Source: Lysobacterales bacterium (lineage in GTDB: Bacteria > Pseudomonadota > Gammaproteobacteria > Xanthomonadales > SZUA-38). From it: a DNA stretch of 47,751 bases. Location of the stretch: NCBI GenBank assembly GCA_030065125.1, contig JASJDM010000038.1, positions 1 through 47,751 of the forward strand, written 5' to 3'. Made by a program: the position numbers and the translations under genes. Of this stretch, positions 33,265 to 41,621 are shown in pieces. The notes beneath the pieces were generated by a model. The model was not told the DNA's origin, did not search any database, and saw nothing but the letters and a program-made list of their open reading frames with translations. The first letter of the stretch is position 1; every line of letters starts with the position of its first letter.

Positions 33265-34458
33265 ATGTCAACCCAGAAGCAGACCGCCGCTGTTCGATGC
33301 GGTATTGAATCAGATCGAGAGCATGGCGCCGTGGTTCCGCCCCTGTACCTGAGCAGCAATTTTGCGTTCGAGGGTTTTGACCGGAAGCGCGAGTACGACT
33401 ACACGCGCTCGGGCAATCCCACCCGGGACCAGCTGGGTGAAGCCCTGGCGGAGCTGGAGGGAGGCGCTGGCGCGGTGGTGACCGGGTCCGGCATGTCGGC
33501 GGTGTTCCTGGTGACCCAGCTGCTGCAGCCCGATGACCTGGTGCTGGCGGCCCACGACTGCTACGGCGGTTGCCATCGGTTGTTTGACAGCCTGAGCCGG
33601 CAGAGCAAGCTGACGGTGGAGTTCTGTGACCTGACCCAGACGGTGTCGGCTGCGGCGCAAATCAAGGCCAGGCGCCCCCGGGTAGTATGGGTGGAAACTC
33701 CCAGCAATCCGCTGCTGCGGGTCACCGACATCCGCGCCATCAGCGACGCCTGCAAGGCAGTGGACGCGCTACTGGTGGTGGACAACACGTTCCTGTCGCC
33801 GGCGCTGCAGCGGCCCATCGAATTGGGTGCCGACCTGGTGGTCCACTCCACCACCAAGTACCTCAACGGCCACAGCGACGTGGTGGGTGGCGCGGTGGTG
33901 GCCGCAACCGAGGCGCTGTACGAGGACCTGACCTGGTGGGCCAACTGCATCGGAGTCACCGGCGCGCCCTTCGACAGCTTCCTGACCCTGCGCGGCGTTC
34001 GTACCCTGCATGCCCGCATCGCCCAGCATGAGCGGAACACCCGGGAGGTGGTCGACGCCCTGGCTGCGCACCCCGCAGTCTCCCGGATTTACTATCCGGG
34101 CCTGAGCAGCCATCCGGGGCACGCCGTTGCCCGGCGCCAGCAGCAGGGGTTCGGCGGTATGGTCAGCTTTGAACTGGCCGCGGGGGAGGCCTCCGTGGCG
34201 ACTTTCGTGGAATCCCTGCGGTTGTTCTCGCTGGCTGAATCCCTGGGCGGGGTCGAAAGCCTGGTGGCCCATCCCGCCACCATGACCCACGCCGCCATGA
34301 CCCCCGAAGCCCGGGAAACGGCCGGAATCTCAGGCGCGCTGGTCCGCTTGTCGGTGGGCATAGAGCATGCCGAGGACCTGGTTGAGGACCTTACCCGGGC
34401 GCTGGACCAGGTCCAGACGGTGCCCCAGCCCACGCCCGCGGCCCAGGCCGCCTGCTGA
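33265..34458 (+). CDS. metB: cystathionine gamma-synthase (trans-sulfuration, PLP)
   Basis: 397 residues, ATG at 33265 with GGAGG 8 bases upstream. Cys/Met metabolism PLP enzyme: YTRSGNPTRDQLGEALAELEGG, TGSGMSAVFLV, VDNTFLSPALQRPIELGADLVVHSTTKYLNGHSDVVGG with the PLP Lys198 (same number as in the E. coli enzyme), and SLGGVESLVAHPATMTHA. It joins an activated homoserine with cysteine to give cystathionine. The SAM riboswitch upstream favours the synthase over the gamma-lyase. No other met gene is nearby. An Ala/Pro tail after residue 385 looks dispensable. Confidence 0.93.
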   Translation: MSTQKQTAAVRCGIESDREHGAVVPPLYLSSNFAFEGFDRKREYDYTRSGNPTRDQLGEALAELEGGAGAVVTGSGMSAVFLVTQLLQPDDLVLAAHDCYGGCHRLFDSLSRQSKLTVEFCDLTQTVSAAAQIKARRPRVVWVETPSNPLLRVTDIRAISDACKAVDALLVVDNTFLSPALQRPIELGADLVVHSTTKYLNGHSDVVGGAVVAATEALYEDLTWWANCIGVTGAPFDSFLTLRGVRTLHARIAQHERNTREVVDALAAHPAVSRIYYPGLSSHPGHAVARRQQQGFGGMVSFELAAGEASVATFVESLRLFSLAESLGGVESLVAHPATMTHAAMTPEARETAGISGALVRLSVGIEHAEDLVEDLTRALDQVQTVPQPTPAAQAAC

Positions 34459-34525
34459 AAAGCAAAAGCTTGGGGTCGAGGAAAAGTATGGGGTTGAAGT
34501 TAGCGCGGTAACTCGGGAGCTTTGA

Positions 34526-34552
34526 GGTCAGAGTGAAAGGGGCAGAGTGAAA
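34526..34552 (+). repeat. short direct repeat CAGAGTGAAA
   Basis: GGTCAGAGTGAAA (34526-34538) and GGCAGAGTGAAA (34541-34552) lie in the 260-bp gene-free gap between metB and the FG-GAP gene; CCCCAGGCATT also occurs twice nearby (about 34580 and 34594). These resemble scattered intergenic repeats of this bacterial group, but I cannot define an element. Confidence 0.45.
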
Positions 34553-34719
34553 CTGGCCTTACTCGGTCCCTTTGCACCGCCCCCAGGCATTGACCCCAGG
34601 CATTTCGCCCCCGGTCTTCCCCAGGTAACAATTTCCCGGAACCTCTGTGCGCATTTGCGCTTTCCCGGCATTGATTGCCGATGAACGGACAGGTTTGTCT
34701 GAAATGCGGGAAAGAAGCA

Positions 34720-36690
34720 ATGACAATATGCGGGAATGCTACCACGCGGAGCCTGGCGACTGCTGTTCTCCTGGCAGTGATTCAAAGCTGGCCGACCGGC
34801 TCCCAGGCCGGTCAGGCCATCGATCTGGATTTTCTGGGAGAACAGGGATTGCAGATTGACGGCCAGGACGATGGCGACCTGCTGGGGCGCAGCGTTTCCA
34901 GCGCGGGGGACGTCAACGGCGACGGCAGGCCGGACATCATCATTGGCGCCAGCGAGGCCAATCCCGGCATCAGCGGGCCTGCTGGAGAGGCCTACGTCCT
35001 CTTTGGCGGGGTGGAGCCGGCGGTTTATGAGATCACGGAATTGCTGGGGGAGAACGGTTTCCTGATTTCTGGTGCTGTTACGGGAGACTTCGCCGGCACC
35101 AGCGTCTCGGGTGCCGGAGACGTGAACGGCGATGGTCTGGATGACGTCATTATCGGCCTCCCGGGGGCCCGGGCCGAAATCGGCGACGCATATGTCGTGT
35201 TCGGAAAAAATGATTCGAGTCGGGTGCGCCTGGACAATCTGGGAAGCGAAGGATTCCGCATCCAGGGTGCCGCACTGGGAGGTCGCCTCGGATTTTCAGT
35301 AGCCGGCGCAGGCGATGTCAACGGGGATGGCCTCGACGACCTGGTGCTGGGAGAAACAGAGGCAGATCCGGATGGCCGCTTCAGCGCAGGCAAGGCCTAC
35401 GTGATATTCGGCAAAGCAGACCGGCTGACCGTCGACACCGGAAGTCTCGGCAGCTCGGGATTTCAGATCTGGGGCGCAACCATGTTTGGTGGCCTGGGTG
35501 AATCAGTGTCGGGTGCCGGCGACGTCAATGGCGATGGGTTGGCCGACGTGGTGGTTGCGGCACCGGATGCGGCGGTGTCCGGAGATTACGGCGTGTCCTA
35601 CGTTGTGTTCGGCAAAGGCAGCACCACGCGAGTGGACCTGGCAACTCTGGGTACTCGCGGATTTGCCATGAATGGTAGTGGAACCAGCGGCGCGGTATCA
35701 GGAGCCGGGGACATCAACGGCGACGGATTGGCCGACCTGGTCATCGGCGGCGAGGATGTCGGTTCGGGCGGCGCTGCATTTGTTGTTTTTGGAAAAGCCG
35801 ACAGCGCGCCGGTGAATCTGTTCAACCTCGGCACCGGCGGTTTCTCTGTGTTGGCGATTTATACCGGCGGCGACCTGGGAGACGCGGTATCGGGTGCCGG
35901 CGATGTCAACGGCGACGGTCTGGCCGACATCATTCTCGGGTCTCCAAGAGGCGATGCGGGGCCGGGCACCGAGGTATCCGGTCGGAGCTTCCTGGTATTT
36001 GGAAAGTCTTCAACGTCCAGCGTCGACGTCGACAACCTGGGGGATCAGGGCATCGAACTGGTGGGCGCAGTGGGCGGCGACCTGGCCGGGCGTTCCGTAT
36101 CCGGTGCGGGGGACCTCAACGGAGATGGCGTTGGCGACGTGATAATTGGTGCTGACAGTGCAGATCCTGACGGTCGCATCAACGCCGGGTCGGCGTATGT
36201 TGTGTACAGTCCGGAAGCCGCGGCGTCCATTGCCCTCTACTCAAGCTACGCCGCTGAGGGTGACCCACCGCCACAGCCCGTGGGCACTACTGCCGCCGGT
36301 GATGCTGCACCGCCGTCGCGAATGTGGATCGACTTTTCTGATGGTCAGGCTCCCAATGGCGTTGCTTCCCTGCAGACCGCGGTGGTTTACCGCGAAGCCG
36401 GGCCGGTTTCAGAACCCGGCGCTTCGGTGTACTGGGAGCTGAGATCGGATCGGACCAACTGGACCAGCGCCGACCTGACGCTGCAATACCTGCCGGCCGA
36501 ACTCCTGGTGACCCATGAAATGGGCTTGAGACTTCTGCATTCCCCAAGCGTGGACGGGCCTTTTGTGGAAGTCCCGGCAATCCAGGATTTTCAGAACAAC
36601 ACACTGACCACGGCAATCTCCGAGCCAGGATTCCTGGTCCTTGGCGCGGGTCCGGTTCCCGAAATGATTTTTTCCAGCGGATTCGAGTGA
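34720..36690 (+). CDS. secreted FG-GAP / integrin-alpha-type repeat protein ending in IFSSGFE
   Basis: 656 residues from the ATG at 34720, giving a signal peptide (hydrophobic LATAVLLAVI, cleavage near SQA); Met at 34681 would only add residues before it. Seven FG-GAP-like repeats with the calcium-loop pattern GD-(V/I/L)-NGDG-x-x-D-(hydrophobic) occur at about 60-residue spacing from residue 60 to 490, predicting a seven-bladed propeller. A proline-rich linker and a beta domain follow, and the protein ends with VPEMIFSSGFE. Such proteins are extracellular and may bind surfaces or polymers. Hairpin-array cluster E starts 11 bp after the stop. Confidence 0.9.
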   Translation: MTICGNATTRSLATAVLLAVIQSWPTGSQAGQAIDLDFLGEQGLQIDGQDDGDLLGRSVSSAGDVNGDGRPDIIIGASEANPGISGPAGEAYVLFGGVEPAVYEITELLGENGFLISGAVTGDFAGTSVSGAGDVNGDGLDDVIIGLPGARAEIGDAYVVFGKNDSSRVRLDNLGSEGFRIQGAALGGRLGFSVAGAGDVNGDGLDDLVLGETEADPDGRFSAGKAYVIFGKADRLTVDTGSLGSSGFQIWGATMFGGLGESVSGAGDVNGDGLADVVVAAPDAAVSGDYGVSYVVFGKGSTTRVDLATLGTRGFAMNGSGTSGAVSGAGDINGDGLADLVIGGEDVGSGGAAFVVFGKADSAPVNLFNLGTGGFSVLAIYTGGDLGDAVSGAGDVNGDGLADIILGSPRGDAGPGTEVSGRSFLVFGKSSTSSVDVDNLGDQGIELVGAVGGDLAGRSVSGAGDLNGDGVGDVIIGADSADPDGRINAGSAYVVYSPEAAASIALYSSYAAEGDPPPQPVGTTAAGDAAPPSRMWIDFSDGQAPNGVASLQTAVVYREAGPVSEPGASVYWELRSDRTNWTSADLTLQYLPAELLVTHEMGLRLLHSPSVDGPFVEVPAIQDFQNNTLTTAISEPGFLVLGAGPVPEMIFSSGFE

Positions 36691-36701
36691 CCCCATACTG
36701 A

Positions 36702-36780
36702 AGGGAACGCGCCCTGCGGGCGCTGGGGAACGTCCGCTCACGCGGACTGGGAAACGCGCGTTTTGCGCGCTGGGAAAAAC
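36702..36780 (+). repeat. hairpin-array cluster E (forward, 3 units), 3' of the FG-GAP gene
   Basis: GGGAAC, then GCGCCC-tgc-GGGCGC (36709-36723), GTCCGC-tcac-GCGGAC (36732-36747) and GCGCG-tttt-GCGCGC (36756-36770), with linkers TGGGGAAC and TGGGAAAC. The second stem is GTCCGC where other arrays have GCTCGC, yet both arms match. Confidence 0.92.
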
Positions 36781-36865
36781 GCTCACTGACCAGCCGCAGG
36801 ATCTGATGTAGTCGGACAAGCGAAGTCCGAATGTCCGATGTGTATTTCAGCTTCTATTGCAGGAC

Positions 36866-36956
36866 CCCAGCGCGAAGCGCGTTCCCCAGGTCGCGCAGCG
36901 GCCGTTTCCCAGCTCGCGCAGCGAGCGTTCCCCAGCGCCCCGCAGGGCGCGTTCCT
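36866..36956 (-). repeat. hairpin-array cluster F (reverse, 4 units), 3' of the GTPase gene
   Basis: On the minus strand, about 10 bp after the GTPase stop: GGAAC, then GCGCCC/GGGCGC, GCTCGC/GCGAGC, GGCCGC/GCGACC (one mismatch) and GCGC-ttc-GCGC. It faces cluster E across about 85 bp. Confidence 0.9.
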
Positions 36957-36965
36957 TTTTATTTC

Positions 36966-38354
36966 CTACGCCGTCTTCCGCCGCAGCCGCTGCAAAATCT
37001 GTTCCCGGGCATCGGACAGGATGGAGTTGCGATCCAGGCCGTCCACGATGTCCTTGACCGTTTGCTTGGGTCCCTGGTCGCCCCAGGACTTGCCCCGGAT
37101 CAGGTACTCTTCGGCGGCGCGCCCAACCAGGTAGGTGGCGTAATAGGCCAGCGCCCCCTGGGCCGCACCGGTGACTGTCACAGACAGCCCGGCGCTGACG
37201 GTCTTCAGGGCTGAGGACACCAGATGCACGCCCCACACGGCCCCCATCAGGGCCGCCAGCTGGGCGATGATGGTGGCCAGCAAGCGGCCGCTTTCCCGCC
37301 GGCCCATGGGCAGGCCATAGGCCTGGCTGAGCTGTGACACCAGGGCGATATCCAGCGCCGCTGCCGCCAGCAGGTCGGCTACCGGCACCGGATTGAGCGC
37401 CACCGCCACCCCCTTGGTGAGGCTGTAGGTCCGGGTGATGCGTTCCGCGGTGGCGCGCCGGGCATCGGCAATGCGCTCCGCCACCTGGTCACTGAGGCGA
37501 CCGGCGAACAGCGCCGCATTCAGCGCCGCCAGGGTCTTGCCCTCGGCTTCCAGCACCGTCCAGACCCGCTCTTTCAGCGGATCCAGTACCGGGTCAGCGG
37601 CCCGCTGTTCAGTGATTTCGCTGCCGTCGGCGCGCTGGATGACCACCGTTTGGGACCGCGGATCCGCAGCGGCGGCAATGATGTTTTCGGGTTTCACCAG
37701 CCCCTGGCTGTGTCGGCGCAGGCTGTCCAGCAGGCGCTCCTGCTCGTCGGTGGTGTAGCGGTCGATCTTGTTCAGCACCAGCAGCAGCGGGCGGTTGCCC
37801 GCGGCCAGGATACGCAGGGCCTCCAGCTCAGTTTCGGTCAGGTCGCCGTCGGCGACGAACAGCACCAGGTCACTGCGATCGGCCACCTCGTAGGCCAGCT
37901 TTTCGCGGGCTTCGCCATCCATTTCGTTGATGCCTGGGGTGTCGATCAGGTGAACGCCACCAGCGGGCAGGTCGGTCCAGTGGTGGATGCTGGAGCGCTT
38001 GGTTTCTCCGTGGAGCGGACTGACCGGGAACAGCGGCTCACCGATCAGGGCGTTCAGCAGCGATGACTTGCCGCTGCTGACCTTGCCGAACACGGCAATG
38101 TGCAGGTCTCCCCGTACCAGCTTGTCGCACATGGACTCGACCTGGCGATAGTCCTCCTCCAGGTCCGCCCGGACGTCGTCGGGGATGTGGGTGTCGGACA
38201 GCAGGTCGCGCAGGCTGTTGGCCGCCCGCAGCAGGTGCTGGTCGCTGCCGGCGGGGCTGCCGGCTTTGATCCCGCCGGATTCAGGAGTCTCTGCGGCGGA
38301 GTTCAGCCATGGCCAGCCGGGCAATATCGCCCGCACGCGCCTGAAGATCTTCAT
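36966..38354 (-). CDS. membrane-associated GTPase with DUF697-like C-terminal domain
   Basis: 462 residues. Era/TrmE-like G domain: G1 VFGKVSSGKSSL, G3 DTPGINE, G4 NKID. The C-terminal half has hydrophobic helices (VADLLAAAALDIALVSQLSQAYGLP, LLATIIAQLAALMGAVWGVHLV, GLSVTVTGAAQGALAYYATYL) of the DUF697 kind found in membrane GTPases. It follows, in the same direction, a related GTPase gene and its reading frame overlaps that gene by 74 bp if the ATG at 38354 is used; a start further in would remove part of the overlap but the G domain begins about 75 codons later. Role unknown, possibly envelope or division related. Confidence 0.85.
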   Translation of the reverse strand: MKIFRRVRAILPGWPWLNSAAETPESGGIKAGSPAGSDQHLLRAANSLRDLLSDTHIPDDVRADLEEDYRQVESMCDKLVRGDLHIAVFGKVSSGKSSLLNALIGEPLFPVSPLHGETKRSSIHHWTDLPAGGVHLIDTPGINEMDGEAREKLAYEVADRSDLVLFVADGDLTETELEALRILAAGNRPLLLVLNKIDRYTTDEQERLLDSLRRHSQGLVKPENIIAAAADPRSQTVVIQRADGSEITEQRAADPVLDPLKERVWTVLEAEGKTLAALNAALFAGRLSDQVAERIADARRATAERITRTYSLTKGVAVALNPVPVADLLAAAALDIALVSQLSQAYGLPMGRRESGRLLATIIAQLAALMGAVWGVHLVSSALKTVSAGLSVTVTGAAQGALAYYATYLVGRAAEEYLIRGKSWGDQGPKQTVKDIVDGLDRNSILSDAREQILQRLRRKTA

Positions 38355-39756
38355 TCATTTCTTCCTCGAACCGCTCCGCGGCCCAGACCGGGTTCAGTTC
38401 CTGTTTTTCCGTCAGTGCCGCGGCGACCGTGCGGCCCAGGCTGTCGAATATGAGTCCATAGGCCACCGCGTGAACCAGCCCCCCGGCCAGGGTGCCGGCA
38501 CCGGGAAAGGCCTTCATGGCGTTGCCGGCTATGGCCAGCACCAGCGCCGTGGTTTTTTTCAGGCGGCCGCTGGCCAGGTCCAAAAACCGATCGATGTCGA
38601 TCTGGCGCACCGGGGTGTCGAACAGCTCACCCATTTCCTTGAGAAACCGGGTAGCCAGGGCCGCCTGGATGACCAGGTCGGATCCCGGGGTCAGGGCCGC
38701 CAGGGCACCGATGACGGCACGGCGGGAGTAACGCTGGGTCAGTTCCTGGGCCGCACGGGCCCGGTGCTCCGTTTCAGCCCGGGCCAGTTTTTCCGAAGCG
38801 AGCTTCAGTACGCTGTGCTGCTGGCGCGCCGCCAGGGAGTCATCCCGGACCGACTTCAGAATCTGGCGCCACAGGGTTGCGATATCAGGTGGCCGTTCCC
38901 TGACAACCTGCTGTTCGCTGCCGTCGTCGGCCACGCGGATCACCGTCTCGCTGCCCCCTGCGGTGACCGCCACCGTGCTGAGTGGATGATCAACGGACAA
39001 ACCCCCGATTCGATTCATGATGCGATTCTGGTCTTCGGACGAAAACCGGTCCGCTTTGTTGAGCACCACGACGATGGGCTTGTCGAACTCCAGTAATCGC
39101 TTCAGTTCATTAGTCTGGGTCCGGTCCAGGTCGCCGTCACACAGATACAGCACCACGTGGGCCCGCAGCGCTTCCTCCCGGGCCGCGTCGGCCAGGTCCG
39201 CAGTGGCTTCATGGGCAAATCCGGGCAGGTCCACGATTCGCAGGGGCGTATGGTCGGCACTGGCCCCGTCGAACTGCTGGATGGATCGCGTGGTTCCTCC
39301 AACCACGTCAGTTTCCAGGTCGGTGCCGGGCAACAGGGCCTGGATCAGACTGCTTTTGCCGGCGCTGGCGGCGCCAAACAGCGCCAGGTAGATCTCGGAC
39401 TCCTGCTGGCGTCGGGACAGCTCGTCGAGTTCCTCGCGTGCATCCTGTACCGGAACACCCTTGCCCAGGTCGTGGTCCATCCGGCGTTCCAGGGATTCAC
39501 GGTCGACCACCGCAGGGGCTGGCTCCACGGATTTCGAGGATCCGAACAGTATGCGCCACAGCAGCCAAGCGAACAGGCCCGAGACCAGGATCAGCAGCGA
39601 GGCGTAAGCGGCCGGGGCCCAGGGCCCCAGGTTGCTGACCCGCTCCCACACCTCCAGCAGCTTGTCGGTGGCCAGCAGCAACAGGACGGCAAGCACCAGC
39701 ACCAGCAGGGTAATGAGGGCGATGGCCAGCAGCTTGAGTGTGTTTCCCAGTCGCAT
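38281..39756 (-). CDS. membrane GTPase, DUF697-type paralogue
   Basis: 491 residues. Two N-terminal membrane helices (about 8-30 and 47-70) precede a G domain: G1 LFGAASAGKSSL, G3 DLPGFAHE, G4 NKAD. C-terminal hydrophobic segments (AVIGALAALTPGSDLVIQAALATRFL, TALVLAIAGNAMKAFPGAGTLAGGLVHA) match the DUF697 region of its downstream neighbour, so the pair looks like an old tandem duplication. The two genes overlap by 74 bp and are surely co-transcribed. No cargo or partner can be named. Confidence 0.85.
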   Translation of the reverse strand: MRLGNTLKLLAIALITLLVLVLAVLLLLATDKLLEVWERVSNLGPWAPAAYASLLILVSGLFAWLLWRILFGSSKSVEPAPAVVDRESLERRMDHDLGKGVPVQDAREELDELSRRQQESEIYLALFGAASAGKSSLIQALLPGTDLETDVVGGTTRSIQQFDGASADHTPLRIVDLPGFAHEATADLADAAREEALRAHVVLYLCDGDLDRTQTNELKRLLEFDKPIVVVLNKADRFSSEDQNRIMNRIGGLSVDHPLSTVAVTAGGSETVIRVADDGSEQQVVRERPPDIATLWRQILKSVRDDSLAARQQHSVLKLASEKLARAETEHRARAAQELTQRYSRRAVIGALAALTPGSDLVIQAALATRFLKEMGELFDTPVRQIDIDRFLDLASGRLKKTTALVLAIAGNAMKAFPGAGTLAGGLVHAVAYGLIFDSLGRTVAAALTEKQELNPVWAAERFEEEMNEDLQARAGDIARLAMAELRRRDS

Positions 39757-39875
39757 GGGTGAAATTATGTCATCGATGGCGGTTCAGGCCATCTGTCGGA
39801 GGGTGGGTCGGCTAGATCAACCGGGCCAAACCGGCCGGACAGGGAGCGACGGCAATGCGTCAGAGGAGGTTTGTT

Positions 39876-41267
39876 TCAGGTACCGAATGCCAGCCGGCGC
39901 CAGTCGAATCGCTGGGCTTCGTGGGCTTCCATGATGGCATGGGGGTCGAGGCCGAACTCGCCCGAGGCCAGGCCGCGACGGATGCTGATGGGCTTGTCGT
40001 GGCTCTCGTTGTATTCCCGCAGGTTCAGGCGGCGCAGCTTTTCCAGAGGCTTCTGCTCGGTATCCAGCACGATCAGCAGCACCGGCTGAATGCGCTGGCT
40101 GACGTTTTGCTCTTTGATCAGCGCGACCTCGCCGGTGTCCAGCTCCACCAGAGTGCCGGTGGGGTAAATGCCCAGCGCCTGGATGAACTCTTCCACCAGC
40201 TGGCCCTGGAACAGCACGTCGCGTTTCTGGTACAGGAAGTCGGTGGCGTCCGCTGCCGTGAGCACGTCCTCGGTGTAGGGTTTGATGCTGGTCATGGCGT
40301 CATAGGCGTCGACCATGCCGGCAATGCGCCCCAGCAGCGGTATCTGATCACCCACCTTGCCTTCGGGGTAGCCTGACCCGTCGAAGCGCTCGTGGTGGTT
40401 ATAGACCACCTCGATCACGTCATCACCGATGCCAACACATCGGTCCAGGATTTCCACGCCATGCTGGACGTGGCTGCGCACGCGCTTCAGTTCGGCGTCG
40501 TCCAGGGGTGAGGTCTTCTCCAGCAGCCGTTTTGGCAGCTTGGCTTTGCCGATCTCGCACAGCAGCGAGCCCAGGGACAGGCGGTCCAGCTGGGCCTCCG
40601 ACAAACCCATATGCCGCCCAAGCACCACCGACAGCACCGCCGCGCGGACCGAGTGACCGTGGGCGTAGGCATCCTTGTGCCGCAGCTTGATCATCCACAT
40701 GAAGGCATCCGGGTGGCGGATCACGCTCTGGACCATGTTGCGGGCGGTGTCGCGCACGGAGCGCACGTCCAGGCCACGACCCACGCGAATATCGTCAATG
40801 ACCTGGGCTACCTGCTCGCTCAGGCGCCTGTGATACTGGCCGGCCTTCTTGATCTCACGGCGGAACTGGCGCGGCTCACCGTAGTAGTTTTGCCGAACCT
40901 TGATGTTCGAGGCGGAAATACCCGCTAAGCTGTCGTCATCGTCGTCGTCGTACGCGTGGATATTGCCATTTTTGACCCGGCGCCCGTTACTGCCGCTGTG
41001 GAAAGTTACACGGCCGGGGTCCTGGTTCTCCGTAATGGCCTGTCGCCAGGGCCGGTTCAGGGCCGAATCGACTTTGGGCGGCACACCGCGCAAAACGTCC
41101 ACGTAGACGTAGCTGCAGTATTTTTTGAGGGCAGCGATGTCTTTGTCGCCGCGGATGATAAAGCCCTGGAAGGGAAAGGGGGTGGAAAGCCAGGGGCGGT
41201 CAAGCTGGCACACGTACATGCCCTTGATCAGATGATCGGTGTCAACTTGTACTTGTTCTACGCGCAC
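39876..41267 (-). CDS. DUF3391 / HD-GYP domain protein with altered HD motif
   Basis: 463 residues from a GTG at 41267 (MRVEQVQVDTDHLIKGMYV), where family members begin. DUF3391 covers about 1-130 and includes an acidic run (YDDDDDD, 106-112). The HD-GYP domain (about 190-410) keeps HGHSVRA, HHERFDGSGYP (291-301) and DAYDAMTS, but the central HD pair is replaced by Cys237-Glu238 in LLCEIGKAKLP, where active c-di-GMP phosphodiesterases have HDIGK. Catalysis is therefore doubtful; it may bind c-di-GMP or use other ligands. Transcribed towards the GTPase pair, 119 bp away. Confidence 0.88.
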   Translation of the reverse strand: MRVEQVQVDTDHLIKGMYVCQLDRPWLSTPFPFQGFIIRGDKDIAALKKYCSYVYVDVLRGVPPKVDSALNRPWRQAITENQDPGRVTFHSGSNGRRVKNGNIHAYDDDDDDSLAGISASNIKVRQNYYGEPRQFRREIKKAGQYHRRLSEQVAQVIDDIRVGRGLDVRSVRDTARNMVQSVIRHPDAFMWMIKLRHKDAYAHGHSVRAAVLSVVLGRHMGLSEAQLDRLSLGSLLCEIGKAKLPKRLLEKTSPLDDAELKRVRSHVQHGVEILDRCVGIGDDVIEVVYNHHERFDGSGYPEGKVGDQIPLLGRIAGMVDAYDAMTSIKPYTEDVLTAADATDFLYQKRDVLFQGQLVEEFIQALGIYPTGTLVELDTGEVALIKEQNVSQRIQPVLLIVLDTEQKPLEKLRRLNLREYNESHDKPISIRRGLASGEFGLDPHAIMEAHEAQRFDWRRLAFGT

Positions 41268-41621
41268 GAATGCACCCGGTACCCCGCCAAAAACTTAACT
41301 TCCTTCCCGTTGCGACCTTTCCCGAGGGACAAAATCGCAGTCCAATCCTATTGGATCGACTTATTTGCTTTTGAGACGGCGGTCACACTTTCGGGTGGGC
41401 GCCGGATAAGCGGTGTTGATTTGCTGACCAATTGCTCAAAAGCTAGCCTTAACCCTAAATCAAAAACCGTAAAAGTTGGTTAAGACGCCGGGTCGTTGAC
41501 CGATATCACGGCACGGTTGAAGTTCATCGATACATGGAATGTCCAGTCTGAGAATGGATAACATACTGATAAAAAAGAGAAAAAAGTTGCTTTTCTGCAT
41601 TTCCAGGCGCGACCATTGCTG
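41268..41621. other. intergenic region between HD-GYP and hybrid kinase genes, with inverted repeats
   Basis: A 354-bp gap between divergent genes, AT-richer than the surroundings. It holds TCCAAT-cct-ATTGGA (41341-41355), a perfect 6-bp palindrome 74 bp before the HD-GYP start, and CTTAACC (41448-41454) with GGTTAAG (41478-41484). Either could be an operator. No confident promoter found. Confidence 0.45.
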
